Shown here: positions 9,615 through 18,962 of the stretch, piece by piece
Numbering within the stretch: position 1 is the first letter of the stretch
How the letters are laid out: each line of letters begins with the position of its first letter
Source of the DNA: Burkholderiales bacterium
GTDB lineage: Bacteria > Pseudomonadota > Gammaproteobacteria > Burkholderiales > Burkholderiaceae_E
Length of the DNA: 64,000 bases
Direction: 5' to 3'
Assembly (NCBI GenBank): GCA_029977705.1
Contig: JAPOKJ010000005.1
Location: 1-64,000, forward strand
Program-made: the position numbers and the translations under genes
The notes under the pieces: model-generated
What the model was told of the DNA's origin: nothing
The model's input: the letters and a program-made list of their open reading frames with translations, nothing else
Database searches by the model: none

Positions 9615-10583
9615 TCAGTGAGCGGCGCGCAGCCGCGGATCGACCACGAAGTACAGCAGGTCGACGATCAGGTTGATGGTGACGAAAATCAGCGCGATCA
9701 TGCACAGGTAGGCCGCCATGATCGGTATGTCAGCCGACTGCACGGCCTGGATGAACAGCAAACCGGTGCCCGGCCACTGGAAGACGGTCTCGGTAATGAT
9801 CGCGAAGGCGATGATCGAGCCCAGTTGCAGGGCCGTGATCGTCATGACCGGAACCAGGGTGTTCTTCAGGGCGTGCCCGAAATGGACGGTTCGATCACTC
9901 AGCCCGCGGGCCCGCGCGAACTTGATGTAGTCGGTGCGCAGCACTTCCAGCATCTCGGAGCGCACCAGGCGCATGATCAGCGTAAGCTGGAACAGGCACA
10001 GCGTGATGGCGGGCAGGATCAGGTGCCTGAGGCCGTCGGCGGTGAGAAAGCCGGAGGTCCAGCCCCCAAGCGCGACCGTCTCGCCACGACCGAAGGACGG
10101 CAGCCAGCCGAGCACGACAGCAAACAGCAGGATCAGCAGGATGCCGATCAGGAAGGTGGGAAGGGACACACCGACCAGCGACACCATGAGGAACAGATTG
10201 GAAAGGAAGCCGCGCCGTCGCAGTGCGGTGTACACGCCGACCGGGATGCCGACCGCCAGCGCCAGCACCGAGGCGGCAATGGCCAGTTCCATGGTGGCAG
10301 GAAAGCGCTCTTTCATGAGCGTGGAAACCTTGCGGCCCTGCCGGTAGGACAGCCCGAATTCCCCTTTCGTGGCATTGCCCACGAAATGCGCGAACTGGAC
10401 GTAGAAGGGCTGGTCCAGCCCCAGGTCCTTGCGCAGTTCGGCCCGCTGTTCCGGTGTGGCGTCCTGGCCCAGCATCGCCAGCACCGGATCACCGACATAC
10501 TGGAACAGCGAGAACGCGATGAAGGCGACCACCAGCATCACGGCGATCGCCTGTATCAGGCGTTGGATGACAAAGGCAAGCAT
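9615..10583 (-). CDS. dppB: peptide ABC transporter permease (DppB type)
   Basis: A 322-residue inner-membrane permease with the BPD_transp_1 N-terminal region (FVIQRLIQAIAVMLVVAF), the family GLDQPFYVQFAHFV segment and the EAA-like loop TDYIKFARARGLSD. I chose the ATG at 10583 because the conserved first transmembrane helix starts four residues later. The longer open frame upstream reads through the preceding gene and has no family match. It forms the permease pair with the DppC-type protein. The two permease genes are separated by a hydrolase gene and the binding-protein gene, an unusual order for dpp-like operons. Confidence 0.92.
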   Translation of the reverse strand: MLAFVIQRLIQAIAVMLVVAFIAFSLFQYVGDPVLAMLGQDATPEQRAELRKDLGLDQPFYVQFAHFVGNATKGEFGLSYRQGRKVSTLMKERFPATMELAIAASVLALAVGIPVGVYTALRRRGFLSNLFLMVSLVGVSLPTFLIGILLILLFAVVLGWLPSFGRGETVALGGWTSGFLTADGLRHLILPAITLCLFQLTLIMRLVRSEMLEVLRTDYIKFARARGLSDRTVHFGHALKNTLVPVMTITALQLGSIIAFAIITETVFQWPGTGLLFIQAVQSADIPIMAAYLCMIALIFVTINLIVDLLYFVVDPRLRAAH

Positions 10584-10603
10584 GGACGGGCGGGCGGGCC
10601 GGC

Positions 10604-11794
10604 TCAGGCGGGGGCCAGGAACTTCTCGACCAGGCGCACCCAGTAGGTGGCGCCCAGCGGGATGACCTCGTCGTTGAAGTCGTAGCTGGGGTTGTGCAGC
10701 GAACATGGGCCCAGGCCGTGACCGTGATGGCGATGTTCACCGCCGCCGTTGCCGATGATGTTGTAGCAGCCAGGCTTTTCGAGCAGCATGAAGGAGAAGT
10801 CCTCGCCGCCCATGGTGGGCTCGAAGGCCAGCGTGTTCTTCTCGCCGACGATGTCGATCATCACGCTGCGGGCAAACTCGGTTTCCTTCACGTGATTGAC
10901 GGTGGGCGGATAGTTGCGGTGAAAGCGCAGTGAACCGGTGGCGCCGAAGGCTTTCGGCAATTGCTCGACGATCTCGCGCATGCGCTTTTCGATCAGGTCG
11001 AGCACCTCGACGGTGAAGGTGCGGATCGTGCCGCGCAGGATGGCCTGGTTGGGCACCACGTTGTAGGCGTCGCCCGCGTGGATCTGGGTGATCGACAGGA
11101 CGGCCGTGTCGACCGGCTTCTTGTTGCGGGTGATGATGGTTTGCAGGGCCTGCGCCATGTTGCAGGCGATCATGACCGGATCGACGCTCTCGTGCGGCAG
11201 CGCTGCATGCGACCCGGTGCCTTCGATGGTGATCTCGAATTCGTTGCTCGAGGCCATGACCGGGCCGGCCGCAACCGCGAAACTGCCCGCCGGAATGCCG
11301 GGGAAATTGTGCATGCCAAAGACTGCATCGACCGGGCATTTCTCGAACAGGCCATCGTCCATCATGCGTCGTGCACCGGCACCGCCTTCTTCGGCCGGCT
11401 GGAAGATCAGGTGCACGGTGCCATCGAAATTGCGATGCCGGGACAGATGCTTGGCCGCTGCCAGCAGCATCGCGGTATGGCCATCATGGCCACAGGCGTG
11501 CATCTTGCCGGCGTGGCGCGAGCGGTGCTCGAAGCGGTTTTCTTCCTGGATCGGCAGCGCGTCCATGTCGGCGCGCAGGCCGATGGCCCGGGCACTGCTG
11601 CCATTGCGGATCGTGCCGACCACACCAGTGCCCCCCAGACCGCGCAGGATCGGGATGCCCCATTCTGTGAGCTTGGCCGCGACCATGTCCGAGGTGCGGT
11701 TCTCTTCGTAGCGCAGTTCGGGGTGGGCATGGATGTCGCGGCGGATGCCGGCGATCTCGGCATGCGAGGCGAGGATTTCTTCGACCAGTCTCAT
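10604..11794 (-). CDS. M20 family amidohydrolase / aminoacylase (second copy)
   Basis: The first gene of the leftward peptide-import operon. It encodes a 397-residue M20D metallohydrolase related to the one two genes downstream. Conserved segments are HAHPELRYEENRT near residue 33, ACGHDGHTAMLL, PAEEGGAGARRMM with the catalytic Glu, and MGGEDFSFML. An insertion near the end contains GGGEHRHHGHG, a His-rich loop absent from the sister copy. I chose the ATG at 11794; a second ATG lies 18 bases upstream at 11812. The operon promoter should lie in the 170 bases shared with the divergent molybdopterin oxidoreductase gene. Confidence 0.92.
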   Translation of the reverse strand: MRLVEEILASHAEIAGIRRDIHAHPELRYEENRTSDMVAAKLTEWGIPILRGLGGTGVVGTIRNGSSARAIGLRADMDALPIQEENRFEHRSRHAGKMHACGHDGHTAMLLAAAKHLSRHRNFDGTVHLIFQPAEEGGAGARRMMDDGLFEKCPVDAVFGMHNFPGIPAGSFAVAAGPVMASSNEFEITIEGTGSHAALPHESVDPVMIACNMAQALQTIITRNKKPVDTAVLSITQIHAGDAYNVVPNQAILRGTIRTFTVEVLDLIEKRMREIVEQLPKAFGATGSLRFHRNYPPTVNHVKETEFARSVMIDIVGEKNTLAFEPTMGGEDFSFMLLEKPGCYNIIGNGGGEHRHHGHGLGPCSLHNPSYDFNDEVIPLGATYWVRLVEKFLAPA

Positions 11795-11964
11795 CGTTTT
11801 TGATACTCTCATCAAAAATGGGGCAGCGGCTGACAGGGATGCAACGCCCCGGCACCGGCCCCAGTGGCGACTGGCGCCAGACGCTCTTTGCGTCAGCAGG
11901 CCGGCCGTTGCAGCCATTTTGCCATCTTTTTTGCTGCCGAACGCCCTTTGCGGCCCCCCACGCC

Positions 11965-14073
11965 ATGAATGCCCAAGCCCTGCGTTTCGTCCCGCCCGGG
12001 ACCCTGCCCCGCAACGGCACGGTGAAGGGGGCTTGTCCCCACGACTGCCCCGATACCTGCGCCCTGCACATCACGGTCGAAAACGGTGTGGCGGTGAAGG
12101 TGGGGGGCGATCCGGATCACCCTCCTACCCATGGGGCCTTGTGTACCAAGGTGGCCCGTTATCCGGAACGCACCTACCACGCCCAGCGGCTGCTGCAACC
12201 GATGCGGCGCGTCGGTCGCAAGGGGCAGGGACGGTTCGAGCCGATCAGTTGGGACGAGGCGCTGGCCACCATTGCCTCTCGCCTGCAAGCCATTGCCCGT
12301 GTCGATCCCCAGGCCATCCTGCCGTACAGCTATGCCGGCACGATGGGCTATGTGCAGGGCGAGGGCATGGCGGGCCGGTTTTTCAACCGGCTCGGGGCGT
12401 CCCGCCTGGACCGTACGATCTGCGCCGCGGCCGGTGGTGCAGGCCTGATCCACACCCTGGGCGCCAAGGTGGGCATGGACGTGGAGGCCTTCGAGCAGTC
12501 GCGCCTGATCCTGATCTGGGGGTCGAACTCGATCACCTCCAATCTTCATTTCTGGACCTTTGCCCAGCGCGCCAAGCGCCAGGGCGCCCGGCTGATCGCG
12601 ATCGATCCGCTGCGCACCGATACCGCTGAGAAGTGCCACCAGCACATTGCCTTGCGGCCCGGCAGCGATGCCGCCCTGGCGCTGGCCATGGCCCATGTGC
12701 TGATCCGCGAAGACCTGCTCGATCACGACTACATCGCGCAGCACACGCTGGGCTTCGAGGCCCTGGCAGCGCGTGCGGCGCAGTATCCCCCCGAGCGGGC
12801 GGCGGCCCTGTGCGGTATCGATGCCCAGGTCATCATCGAACTGGCGCGCGAGTATGGCCGGACCCGGCCAGCGGCGATCCGCCTCAACTATGGGGTGCAG
12901 CGGACCCATGGCGGCGCCAATGCGGTACGTGCCGTGGCCTGCCTGCCAGCCCTGGTGGGCGCCTGGCGCGAGCCGGCCGGCGGCCTGCTGCTCTCGAGCA
13001 GCGCGATGATGCCCGAGCGTGCCGACCTGGAGCGGCCTGAACTGGCGCCCGCCGGCGAGCGACGGGTCGTGAACATGTCGACCATCGGCGATGCCCTGAC
13101 CCAGGATGACCGGCTGCGGGCCCTGGTGGTCTACAACAGCAACCCGGTGGCGGTGGCGCCCGAGTCCGAGAAGGTCATTGCCGGGTTTGCGCGCGAAGAC
13201 CTGTTCACCGTGGTCATCGAACACTTTCAGACCGATACGGCTGACTTTGCCGACATCCTGCTGCCGGCCACCACGCAGCTGGAGCATTTCGACCTGCACA
13301 AGACCTACGGCCACTGGTACCTGATGGCCAACGAGCCTGCAATCGCGCCCCTCGGGCAGGCCAGGTCCAACAGCGAGATCTTCCGCCAGCTGGCCAGCGC
13401 CATGGGCTTCACCGAACCTGCGCTGCAGGCCAGTGATGAAGCGCTGGCGCGCGAGGCCATTGACTGGTCGCATCCGCGCCTGGCCGGCGAATCACTGGAA
13501 TCGGTGCGTGCCGCAGGCTGGGTCAGACTCAAGATTGCTTCGGCGCCCTTTGCCCAGGGCGGCTTTCCGACGCCCTCTGGACGTTGCGAGTTCCACTCCG
13601 ACCGGCTCGCGGCCCTTGGCCTCGATCCCCTGCCCGATTACCTGCCGCCTTACGAGGCGCCGACAGCGCAATATCCGCTGTCCTGCCTGTCGCCACCGGG
13701 ACGCAACTTCATGAACTCGACCTTCGTGAACATTGAAAGCCTGAGGGGGCGGGATCCTGAGCCTGCCTGCATGCTGCATCCCCAGGACGCGGCCGAGCGC
13801 GGCATCAGCGACGGACAGATGTTGCGCGTGTTCAATGAGCGCGGCGCTTTCGAGGCGCGGGCCCAGGTCTCGGACCGTGCCCGGCCCGGTGTGGTGGCGG
13901 CCTGGGGCGTTTGGTGGCACAAGCTGGCGCCTGGCGGACGCAATGTCAATGCAGTGACCTCGCAGAAACTGACCGACCTGGGGGCCGGGCCGACCTTCTA
14001 TGACTGCCACGTCCAGGTCGAGCCGGTGCTTGCGCTACAGGTCGGTGCGCAGGTGCCAGATCTCGGGAAATAG
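11965..14073 (+). CDS. molybdopterin-dependent oxidoreductase (COG0243 type)
   Basis: A 702-residue member of the DMSO reductase superfamily binding a bis-molybdopterin cofactor. The N-terminal iron-sulfur motif is complete: Cys24, Cys28, Cys32 and Cys60, a [4Fe-4S] spacing. Domains follow in the usual order, with WGSNSITSN, the [17 protein letters not shown] segment and a C-terminal molydopterin-dinucleotide-binding domain ([24 protein letters not shown]). No signal peptide is seen, so it is probably cytoplasmic. I chose the ATG at 11965 because upstream residues are low-complexity and the fold begins here. Physiological substrate is unknown. It overlaps the convergent kynA gene by 39 bases. 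Confidence 0.9.
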   Translation: MNAQALRFVPPGTLPRNGTVKGACPHDCPDTCALHITVENGVAVKVGGDPDHPPTHGALCTKVARYPERTYHAQRLLQPMRRVGRKGQGRFEPISWDEALATIASRLQAIARVDPQAILPYSYAGTMGYVQGEGMAGRFFNRLGASRLDRTICAAAGGAGLIHTLGAKVGMDVEAFEQSRLILIWGSNSITSNLHFWTFAQRAKRQGARLIAIDPLRTDTAEKCHQHIALRPGSDAALALAMAHVLIREDLLDHDYIAQHTLGFEALAARAAQYPPERAAALCGIDAQVIIELAREYGRTRPAAIRLNYGVQRTHGGANAVRAVACLPALVGAWREPAGGLLLSSSAMMPERADLERPELAPAGERRVVNMSTIGDALTQDDRLRALVVYNSNPVAVAPESEKVIAGFAREDLFTVVIEHFQTDTADFADILLPATTQLEHFDLHKTYGHWYLMANEPAIAPLGQARSNSEIFRQLASAMGFTEPALQASDEALAREAIDWSHPRLAGESLESVRAAGWVRLKIASAPFAQGGFPTPSGRCEFHSDRLAALGLDPLPDYLPPYEAPTAQYPLSCLSPPGRNFMNSTFVNIESLRGRDPEPACMLHPQDAAERGISDGQMLRVFNERGAFEARAQVSDRARPGVVAAWGVWWHKLAPGGRNVNAVTSQKLTDLGAGPTFYDCHVQVEPVLALQVGAQVPDLGK

Positions 14074-14868
14074 CACGGTATCGAGCATCCGTCGCAGGTA
14101 GCTGATGCCGCCGGTGCCGCCAGTGCCGCGCTTGAAGCCGATGACCCGCTCGACCGTGGTCATGTGCCGGAAGCGCCACAGCCGGAAGGCATCCTCGAGG
14201 TCGGTCAGCTCCTCGCCCAGTTGGTACAGGTCCCAGTGCGCCTGCGGCTCGCGATAAATCTTCAGCCAGGCCTGTTCGACCGCCTCGCTCTCGGCATAGG
14301 GCTGGGTCCAGTCGCGTTCCCGATGGCTGTCCGGAATCGGCAGGCCGCGCCGGTGCAGCAGCCGAAGGCTCTCGTCATACAGTGAAGGCGCCTCGAAAGC
14401 TTTTTGTACGCGGGCGAGCAGGTCGGGCCGATGCTGGTGGGGCTTGAGCATGGCGGCATTCTTGTTGCCCAGCGCAAATTCGATGCACCGGTACTGGTAG
14501 CTCTGAAAGCCGCTCGATTGCGCCAGGTAAGGGCGGATGGCCGAGTACTCAGGAGGCGTCATCGTGGCCAGCACGTCCCAGGCGTGGACCAGTTGCTCCA
14601 TGATCCGGCTGACCCTGGCCAGCATCTTGAAGGCCGGGGGCAGCTGGTCGTGTGCAATCGCGCCGATCGCCGCCTCCAGTTCGTGCAGCATCAGCTTCAT
14701 CCACAACTCCGAGGTCTGGTGCTGCACGATGAACAGCATCTCGTTGTGGTCGGGCGAGCGCGGGTGCTGGGCGTTCAGGATCCGGTCCAGATCCAGATAG
14801 TCCCCGTAGCTCATGTTGTTCTCGCCGCGGGCGGCAAAGTCCAGTTTCGGCGTGTCGGTGTCGCTCAT
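14035..14868 (-). CDS. kynA: tryptophan 2,3-dioxygenase (KynA)
   Basis: A 277-residue haem enzyme that opens the indole ring of L-tryptophan to N-formylkynurenine, the first step of the kynurenine pathway. Signatures are clear: [28 protein letters not shown] (with the distal His), [13 protein letters not shown] and the C-terminal [21 protein letters not shown] chose the ATG at 14868, about 20 residues before the first conserved block. The usual partners, formamidase (kynB) and kynureninase (kynU), are not in this window, so kynA stands alone here. Its 3' end is antisense to the last 13 codons of the molybdopterin oxidoreductase gene. Confidence 0.96.
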   Translation of the reverse strand: MSDTDTPKLDFAARGENNMSYGDYLDLDRILNAQHPRSPDHNEMLFIVQHQTSELWMKLMLHELEAAIGAIAHDQLPPAFKMLARVSRIMEQLVHAWDVLATMTPPEYSAIRPYLAQSSGFQSYQYRCIEFALGNKNAAMLKPHQHRPDLLARVQKAFEAPSLYDESLRLLHRRGLPIPDSHRERDWTQPYAESEAVEQAWLKIYREPQAHWDLYQLGEELTDLEDAFRLWRFRHMTTVERVIGFKRGTGGTGGISYLRRMLDTVLFPEIWHLRTDL

Positions 14869-14971
14869 GCGGGCGGATCCTTGGTCTCTGGAGATGATGC
14901 GACCGACGCTATCATTGGCCCTCCCGTCGTGGTGTCGGTTATTCCCAACGACCTGTGCTGAGCCCTTGCCC

Positions 14972-16087
14972 ATGTTCACCCTGCATCGACTTCGTCTCCT
15001 GCCCGCGCTGGCCGGCCTTCTGCTGATGGCAGGATGTGCCGCGACAGGCGAGGGCCTGGGTTACTACTGGCAAAGCGTGCGCGGGCATCTCGCTGTGATG
15101 CAGGCGGCGCGTCCGGTGCAGGCCTGGCTTGATGATCCCGCCACCGAACCCTGGCTCCGGGCCAAGCTGACGCTGGCGCGCGAGGCCAGACGCTTTGCCA
15201 GTCAGGAGCTGGGGCTGCCGGACAACGGCAGCTACACCCGCTATGCCGACCTGAAGCGGCCCTCGGTGGTCTGGAACGTGGTGGCCACGCCCGAGCTGTC
15301 GATGTCGCTCAAGCAGTGGTGTTATCCGGTGGTGGGCTGCGCCACCTATCGCGGCTTTTATGACAAGGCTGATGCCGACCGCTACGCGCAGCACCTGCGC
15401 GGGCAGGGCCTGGAGGCCCATGTGTCCGGGGTCCCGGCCTATTCGACGCTGGGCTGGTTCGACGATCCCCTGCTCTCCACCTTCATCCGTTTTCCGGATG
15501 CTGAAGTGGCCCGCACCATCTTTCATGAGCTGGGACATCAGGTCCTCTATATCGCAGGCGACACGCCCTTCAACGAGAGCTTTGCCAGCGCGGTCGAGGA
15601 GATCGGGCTGGCCCGCTGGTTGCAATCCCGGCCGGACGGGGAAGGCCTGCGCAAGGCCTACGACACCTTCAACCAGCGCAAGCAGGCCTTCGTGGCGCTG
15701 TTGAAAAGACATCGCGCAACGCTCGAGGCGCTGTACAGCAGCGATGTCGACGACGCTGCCAAGCGGTCCGGCAAGGCGGCCGTCTTTGCTGCGTTGCAGC
15801 GGGACTATGCCGAGCTCAAACAGGCCTGGGGCGGCTTCAAGGGCTACGACGGTTTTTTTGCCCAGACCCTGGGCAATGCCCATCTGGCCACCGTGGCCAC
15901 CTACAACGAGTGGCTTCCGGGATTCCTAGCGCTCTATGAACAGGCCGGCAGACCGCAGCCCCTGGGGCCGTTCTTCGAGGCGGTCAAGGCCTTGTCCGGC
16001 AAGCCCAAGGCCGAGCGTGAACGCATTCTTGGCCTGCCTGCAAGCCAGGGTGATGGGGGTCGAAGCCCGACCCTGGTGATACCATGA
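14972..16087 (+). CDS. predicted aminopeptidase, Zn-dependent lipoprotein (PF10023 type)
   Basis: A 371-residue putative lipoprotein: a hydrophobic N-terminus ends in the lipobox-like LLLMAGC. The family match is to predicted aminopeptidases (Aminopep, formerly DUF2265), shown by [33 protein letters not shown] and the metalloprotease motif HELGHQ with a downstream [10 protein letters not shown] Glu as third ligand. This suggests an envelope-anchored zinc peptidase, but no substrate is established for the family. I chose the ATG at 14972 because the signal starts there. It is divergent from kynA (103 bases between starts). Confidence 0.88.
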   Translation: MFTLHRLRLLPALAGLLLMAGCAATGEGLGYYWQSVRGHLAVMQAARPVQAWLDDPATEPWLRAKLTLAREARRFASQELGLPDNGSYTRYADLKRPSVVWNVVATPELSMSLKQWCYPVVGCATYRGFYDKADADRYAQHLRGQGLEAHVSGVPAYSTLGWFDDPLLSTFIRFPDAEVARTIFHELGHQVLYIAGDTPFNESFASAVEEIGLARWLQSRPDGEGLRKAYDTFNQRKQAFVALLKRHRATLEALYSSDVDDAAKRSGKAAVFAALQRDYAELKQAWGGFKGYDGFFAQTLGNAHLATVATYNEWLPGFLALYEQAGRPQPLGPFFEAVKALSGKPKAERERILGLPASQGDGGRSPTLVIP

Positions 16088-16158
16088 TCCGCAGGTAAAT
16101 CAACAGCCCGCAACACGACGGGCGCTCGCGCCGAAGACGCGCAAGGAAGGAGACATAC

Positions 16159-17856
16159 ATGGACCGTTTCTGGCTGAAGTCCTATCCCAAGGACGTCCCC
16201 GCCGACATCGACTACAACCAGTATCAATCGCTGTCCCAGCTGCTCGAGGAGGCGTTTGCCAAGTTCGGGCCCCGCAAGGCCTATGTCGGCATGGGCAAGA
16301 GCCTGACGTTTTCACAGCTGGACCAGTTGTCGGTCCTGGTGGCGGCCTGGCTTCAGTCCAAGGGCCTGAAAAAGGGCGACCGCGTCGCGGTGATGATGCC
16401 CAACGTGCTGCAGTACCCGGTGGTGATCGCCGCGATCCTGCGTGCGGGCATGGTGGTGGTCAATGTCAATCCGCTCTACACCCCGCGTGAGCTCGAGCAT
16501 CAGCTCAAGGATTCGGGCGCCGCTGCCATCTTCATCCTCGAGAATTTTGCCGTCACGCTGCAGCAGGTCATCGCGCGCACCCAGGTTCGCCACAGCATCG
16601 TCTGTGCCCTGGGCGACCTGCTCGGTTTTGGCAAGGGCACCGTCGTCAATTTCGCGGTGCGCCATGTCAAGAAAATGGTGCCCGAGTTCAGCCTGCCCAA
16701 TGCGATCCGCTTCAATGCCTTGCTGGCCGAAAGCGGACGGCTGCGGTTCGAGGCGCCTGTGCTTGGCCATGATGATGTCGCCTTCCTGCAGTACACGGGC
16801 GGCACCACCGGGGTGTCGAAGGGGGCCACCCTGACGCATCGCAACCTGATCGCCAATGTGCTGCAGTCGGAGGCCTGGATGCAGCCGGCCCTGAACAAGC
16901 CGCGCAAGGATCCCCTGCCCGAGCAATTGATCGGTGTGGTGGCCCTGCCGCTTTATCACATCTTCGCGCTGACCGTATGCTGCCTGCTGGGCATGCGTAC
17001 CGGTGGCCTGGCCATCCTGATCCCCAATCCGCGCGACATTCCGGCCCTGATCAAGGAGATCGCGCCTTACCGCATCAACTCGTTCCCGGCGGTCAACACG
17101 CTGTACAACGGCCTGGCCAACCACCCGGAATTTCGCAAGCTTGATTTTTCGGGCCTGATGGTGAGCAATGGCGGTGGCACGGCCGTCCAGGAAGCGGTTG
17201 CCCGGCAGTGGCTCGAGCTGACCCAATGTCCGATCTGCGAAGGCTATGGCCTGTCCGAGACCTCGCCCTCGGCCACCTGCAATCCGACCGATACCGACGC
17301 CTACAGTGGCAGCATCGGGTTGCCGATGCCCTCTACCGATATTGCGATCCTCGACGATGACGGGCGTCCGGTGCCGCTGGGCACGCCTGGCGAAATCGCC
17401 ATCCGTGGTCCCCAGGTGATGGCCGGTTACTGGAATCGTCCCGACGAGACGGCCAAGGTCATGACCGACGACGGCTTCTTCAAGAGTGGCGACGTGGGCA
17501 TCATGGACGAGCGTGGCTACGTCAAGATCGTCGACCGCAAGAAGGACATGATCATCGTTTCGGGCTTCAATGTCTTTCCCAATGAGGTCGAAGGGGTCGT
17601 GGCCAGTCATCCCGACGTGCTCGAATGTGCCGTCATCGGCGTGCCGGACAAGAACTCCGGCGAGGCGGTCAAGGTCTTCGTCGTCAAGAAGAATGACCGC
17701 CTGACCGACAAGGCCCTGGCCGAGTACTGCGCGCAGAATCTCACCGGCTACAAGAAACCCAAGTACATCGAGTTCCGCAGCGACCTTCCCAAGACCAATG
17801 TGGGCAAGATCCTGCGCCGCGAACTGCGCGACGAGGAATTGAAGAAGGTGGCCTGA
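16159..17856 (+). CDS. fadD: long-chain-fatty-acid--CoA ligase (FadD)
   Basis: A 565-residue acyl-activating enzyme that converts free fatty acids to acyl-CoA using ATP, for beta-oxidation or lipid remodelling at the inner face of the membrane. The AMP-binding motif YTGGTTGVSKGA lies near residue 213, GYGLSETSP near 360, and the C-terminal SGDVGIMDERGYVKIVDRKK and VGKILRRELRD hold the conserved Asp and the acyl-adenylate Lys. Length fits FadD (about 560). AAGGAG before the ATG is a strong ribosome-binding site. A DUF6352 gene follows after 31 bases and may be cotranscribed. Confidence 0.95.
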   Translation: MDRFWLKSYPKDVPADIDYNQYQSLSQLLEEAFAKFGPRKAYVGMGKSLTFSQLDQLSVLVAAWLQSKGLKKGDRVAVMMPNVLQYPVVIAAILRAGMVVVNVNPLYTPRELEHQLKDSGAAAIFILENFAVTLQQVIARTQVRHSIVCALGDLLGFGKGTVVNFAVRHVKKMVPEFSLPNAIRFNALLAESGRLRFEAPVLGHDDVAFLQYTGGTTGVSKGATLTHRNLIANVLQSEAWMQPALNKPRKDPLPEQLIGVVALPLYHIFALTVCCLLGMRTGGLAILIPNPRDIPALIKEIAPYRINSFPAVNTLYNGLANHPEFRKLDFSGLMVSNGGGTAVQEAVARQWLELTQCPICEGYGLSETSPSATCNPTDTDAYSGSIGLPMPSTDIAILDDDGRPVPLGTPGEIAIRGPQVMAGYWNRPDETAKVMTDDGFFKSGDVGIMDERGYVKIVDRKKDMIIVSGFNVFPNEVEGVVASHPDVLECAVIGVPDKNSGEAVKVFVVKKNDRLTDKALAEYCAQNLTGYKKPKYIEFRSDLPKTNVGKILRRELRDEELKKVA

Positions 17857-17887
17857 AGCGGCTGGCTCGCACCTGTACTGGACTGTC

Positions 17888-18946
17888 ATGGAACATCGCT
17901 ACTGGCCGCATTGCGGCCATGACCTGCTTGCAGCCGCGCCCCAGATGCCGGGCCATCTCGCGCTCACGGATGACTTCCTCAGGCGTCTGTTGCAGGCCCC
18001 TGAACTGGCGCCGATCCCGGAGTCCTGCGCTGCCGAACTGGCCTTGCATGAGGCCCTGATGGCGGCACCCCGGCAGGCCATCCCGGACAGCCGGCTGGCG
18101 AGCCTGAAGGACCCGGATGCGCGTGACAACTACCGGATCTGGATGCGTTTTCGTGACCGCCTGCAGGCCAGGCCGACCCTCGAGGGCGCCTACCTGGCCT
18201 TGTTTCAGGGGCAGGGCGTCGACGTGCCGCCCGGCTTTGTCCACCAGTTGACGCAGATCTTCCTGCGTCAGATCCTGGGCGCCCAGGCCAGCGCCTTTCA
18301 TGTCCGTGCGGCGCAGATGCTGTATCGCAGCCAGAAGATCTCCATCCAGGATGAAGGAGCGGTGATGGCGGCCGATGAGGCCACCATCGAAAGCTTTGCC
18401 ACCAGCGGCGGTTTCGGCAGCCTGGGCGAATTGCTGCGCAAGGGCGACATGCCCACCCGCAGCATCGATCTGGATGTGCTGCAACCCGGACTCGAAGAGG
18501 CGTTCTGGGAGCGCGAGCAGGCCCATGCCGAACGCCTGGCCCCTGGTGTCGAACGCCATGACTGGGTATTGAACCTGAATCACGGTTCACCCGGCCTGCA
18601 GGCCTTGTGCGAGATTCTCGAGCGCTGGGTGCTGCATTTCCTGGGCGTTCGGGTGAAGGTCCAGGTGGAGAAAAAGATCGACGATCCGCAGTGGGTCTGG
18701 CATGTGGGCCTGGATGCACAGGCTTCCTCGATCCTCAACGATCTGTTCACTGGCCAGGAAGTCGCCGAGGATCGGCTCAAGCGGCTGCTCTGCCTGTTCA
18801 GCCTGCGCTTCGAGGACCCGGGTGACATGGCCGCTTCGGTGCGTGGTCATCCGGTCTATCTGGCGATGGCCATGGATGAGCAGCAACGCCTGCGCCTCAA
18901 ACCCCAGAACCTGTTGCTGAACCTGCCCCTGACCCGCGCCTCCTGA
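17888..18946 (+). CDS. DUF6352 family protein
   Basis: A 352-residue soluble protein with no signal peptide or membrane helix. The opening resembles DUF6352 proteins of Betaproteobacteria: a WPHCGHDLL start, LTDDFLRRLLQAPEL, PESCAAELALHEAL and DARDNYRIWMRFRD. Family members are about 320-350 residues and have no known function. There is a conserved-looking HGSPGLQALCEILERWVLHFLG segment in the second half. It lies 31 bases after fadD on the same strand and converges on the flavoprotein gene. No catalytic residues can be named. Confidence 0.8.
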   Translation: MEHRYWPHCGHDLLAAAPQMPGHLALTDDFLRRLLQAPELAPIPESCAAELALHEALMAAPRQAIPDSRLASLKDPDARDNYRIWMRFRDRLQARPTLEGAYLALFQGQGVDVPPGFVHQLTQIFLRQILGAQASAFHVRAAQMLYRSQKISIQDEGAVMAADEATIESFATSGGFGSLGELLRKGDMPTRSIDLDVLQPGLEEAFWEREQAHAERLAPGVERHDWVLNLNHGSPGLQALCEILERWVLHFLGVRVKVQVEKKIDDPQWVWHVGLDAQASSILNDLFTGQEVAEDRLKRLLCLFSLRFEDPGDMAASVRGHPVYLAMAMDEQQRLRLKPQNLLLNLPLTRAS

Positions 18947-18962
18947 GCAGGGCCTCACGCGC

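Noticed and set aside
16312-17889. 525-codon open frame antisense to fadD
   Set aside because: Exact shadow of a well-conserved enzyme.
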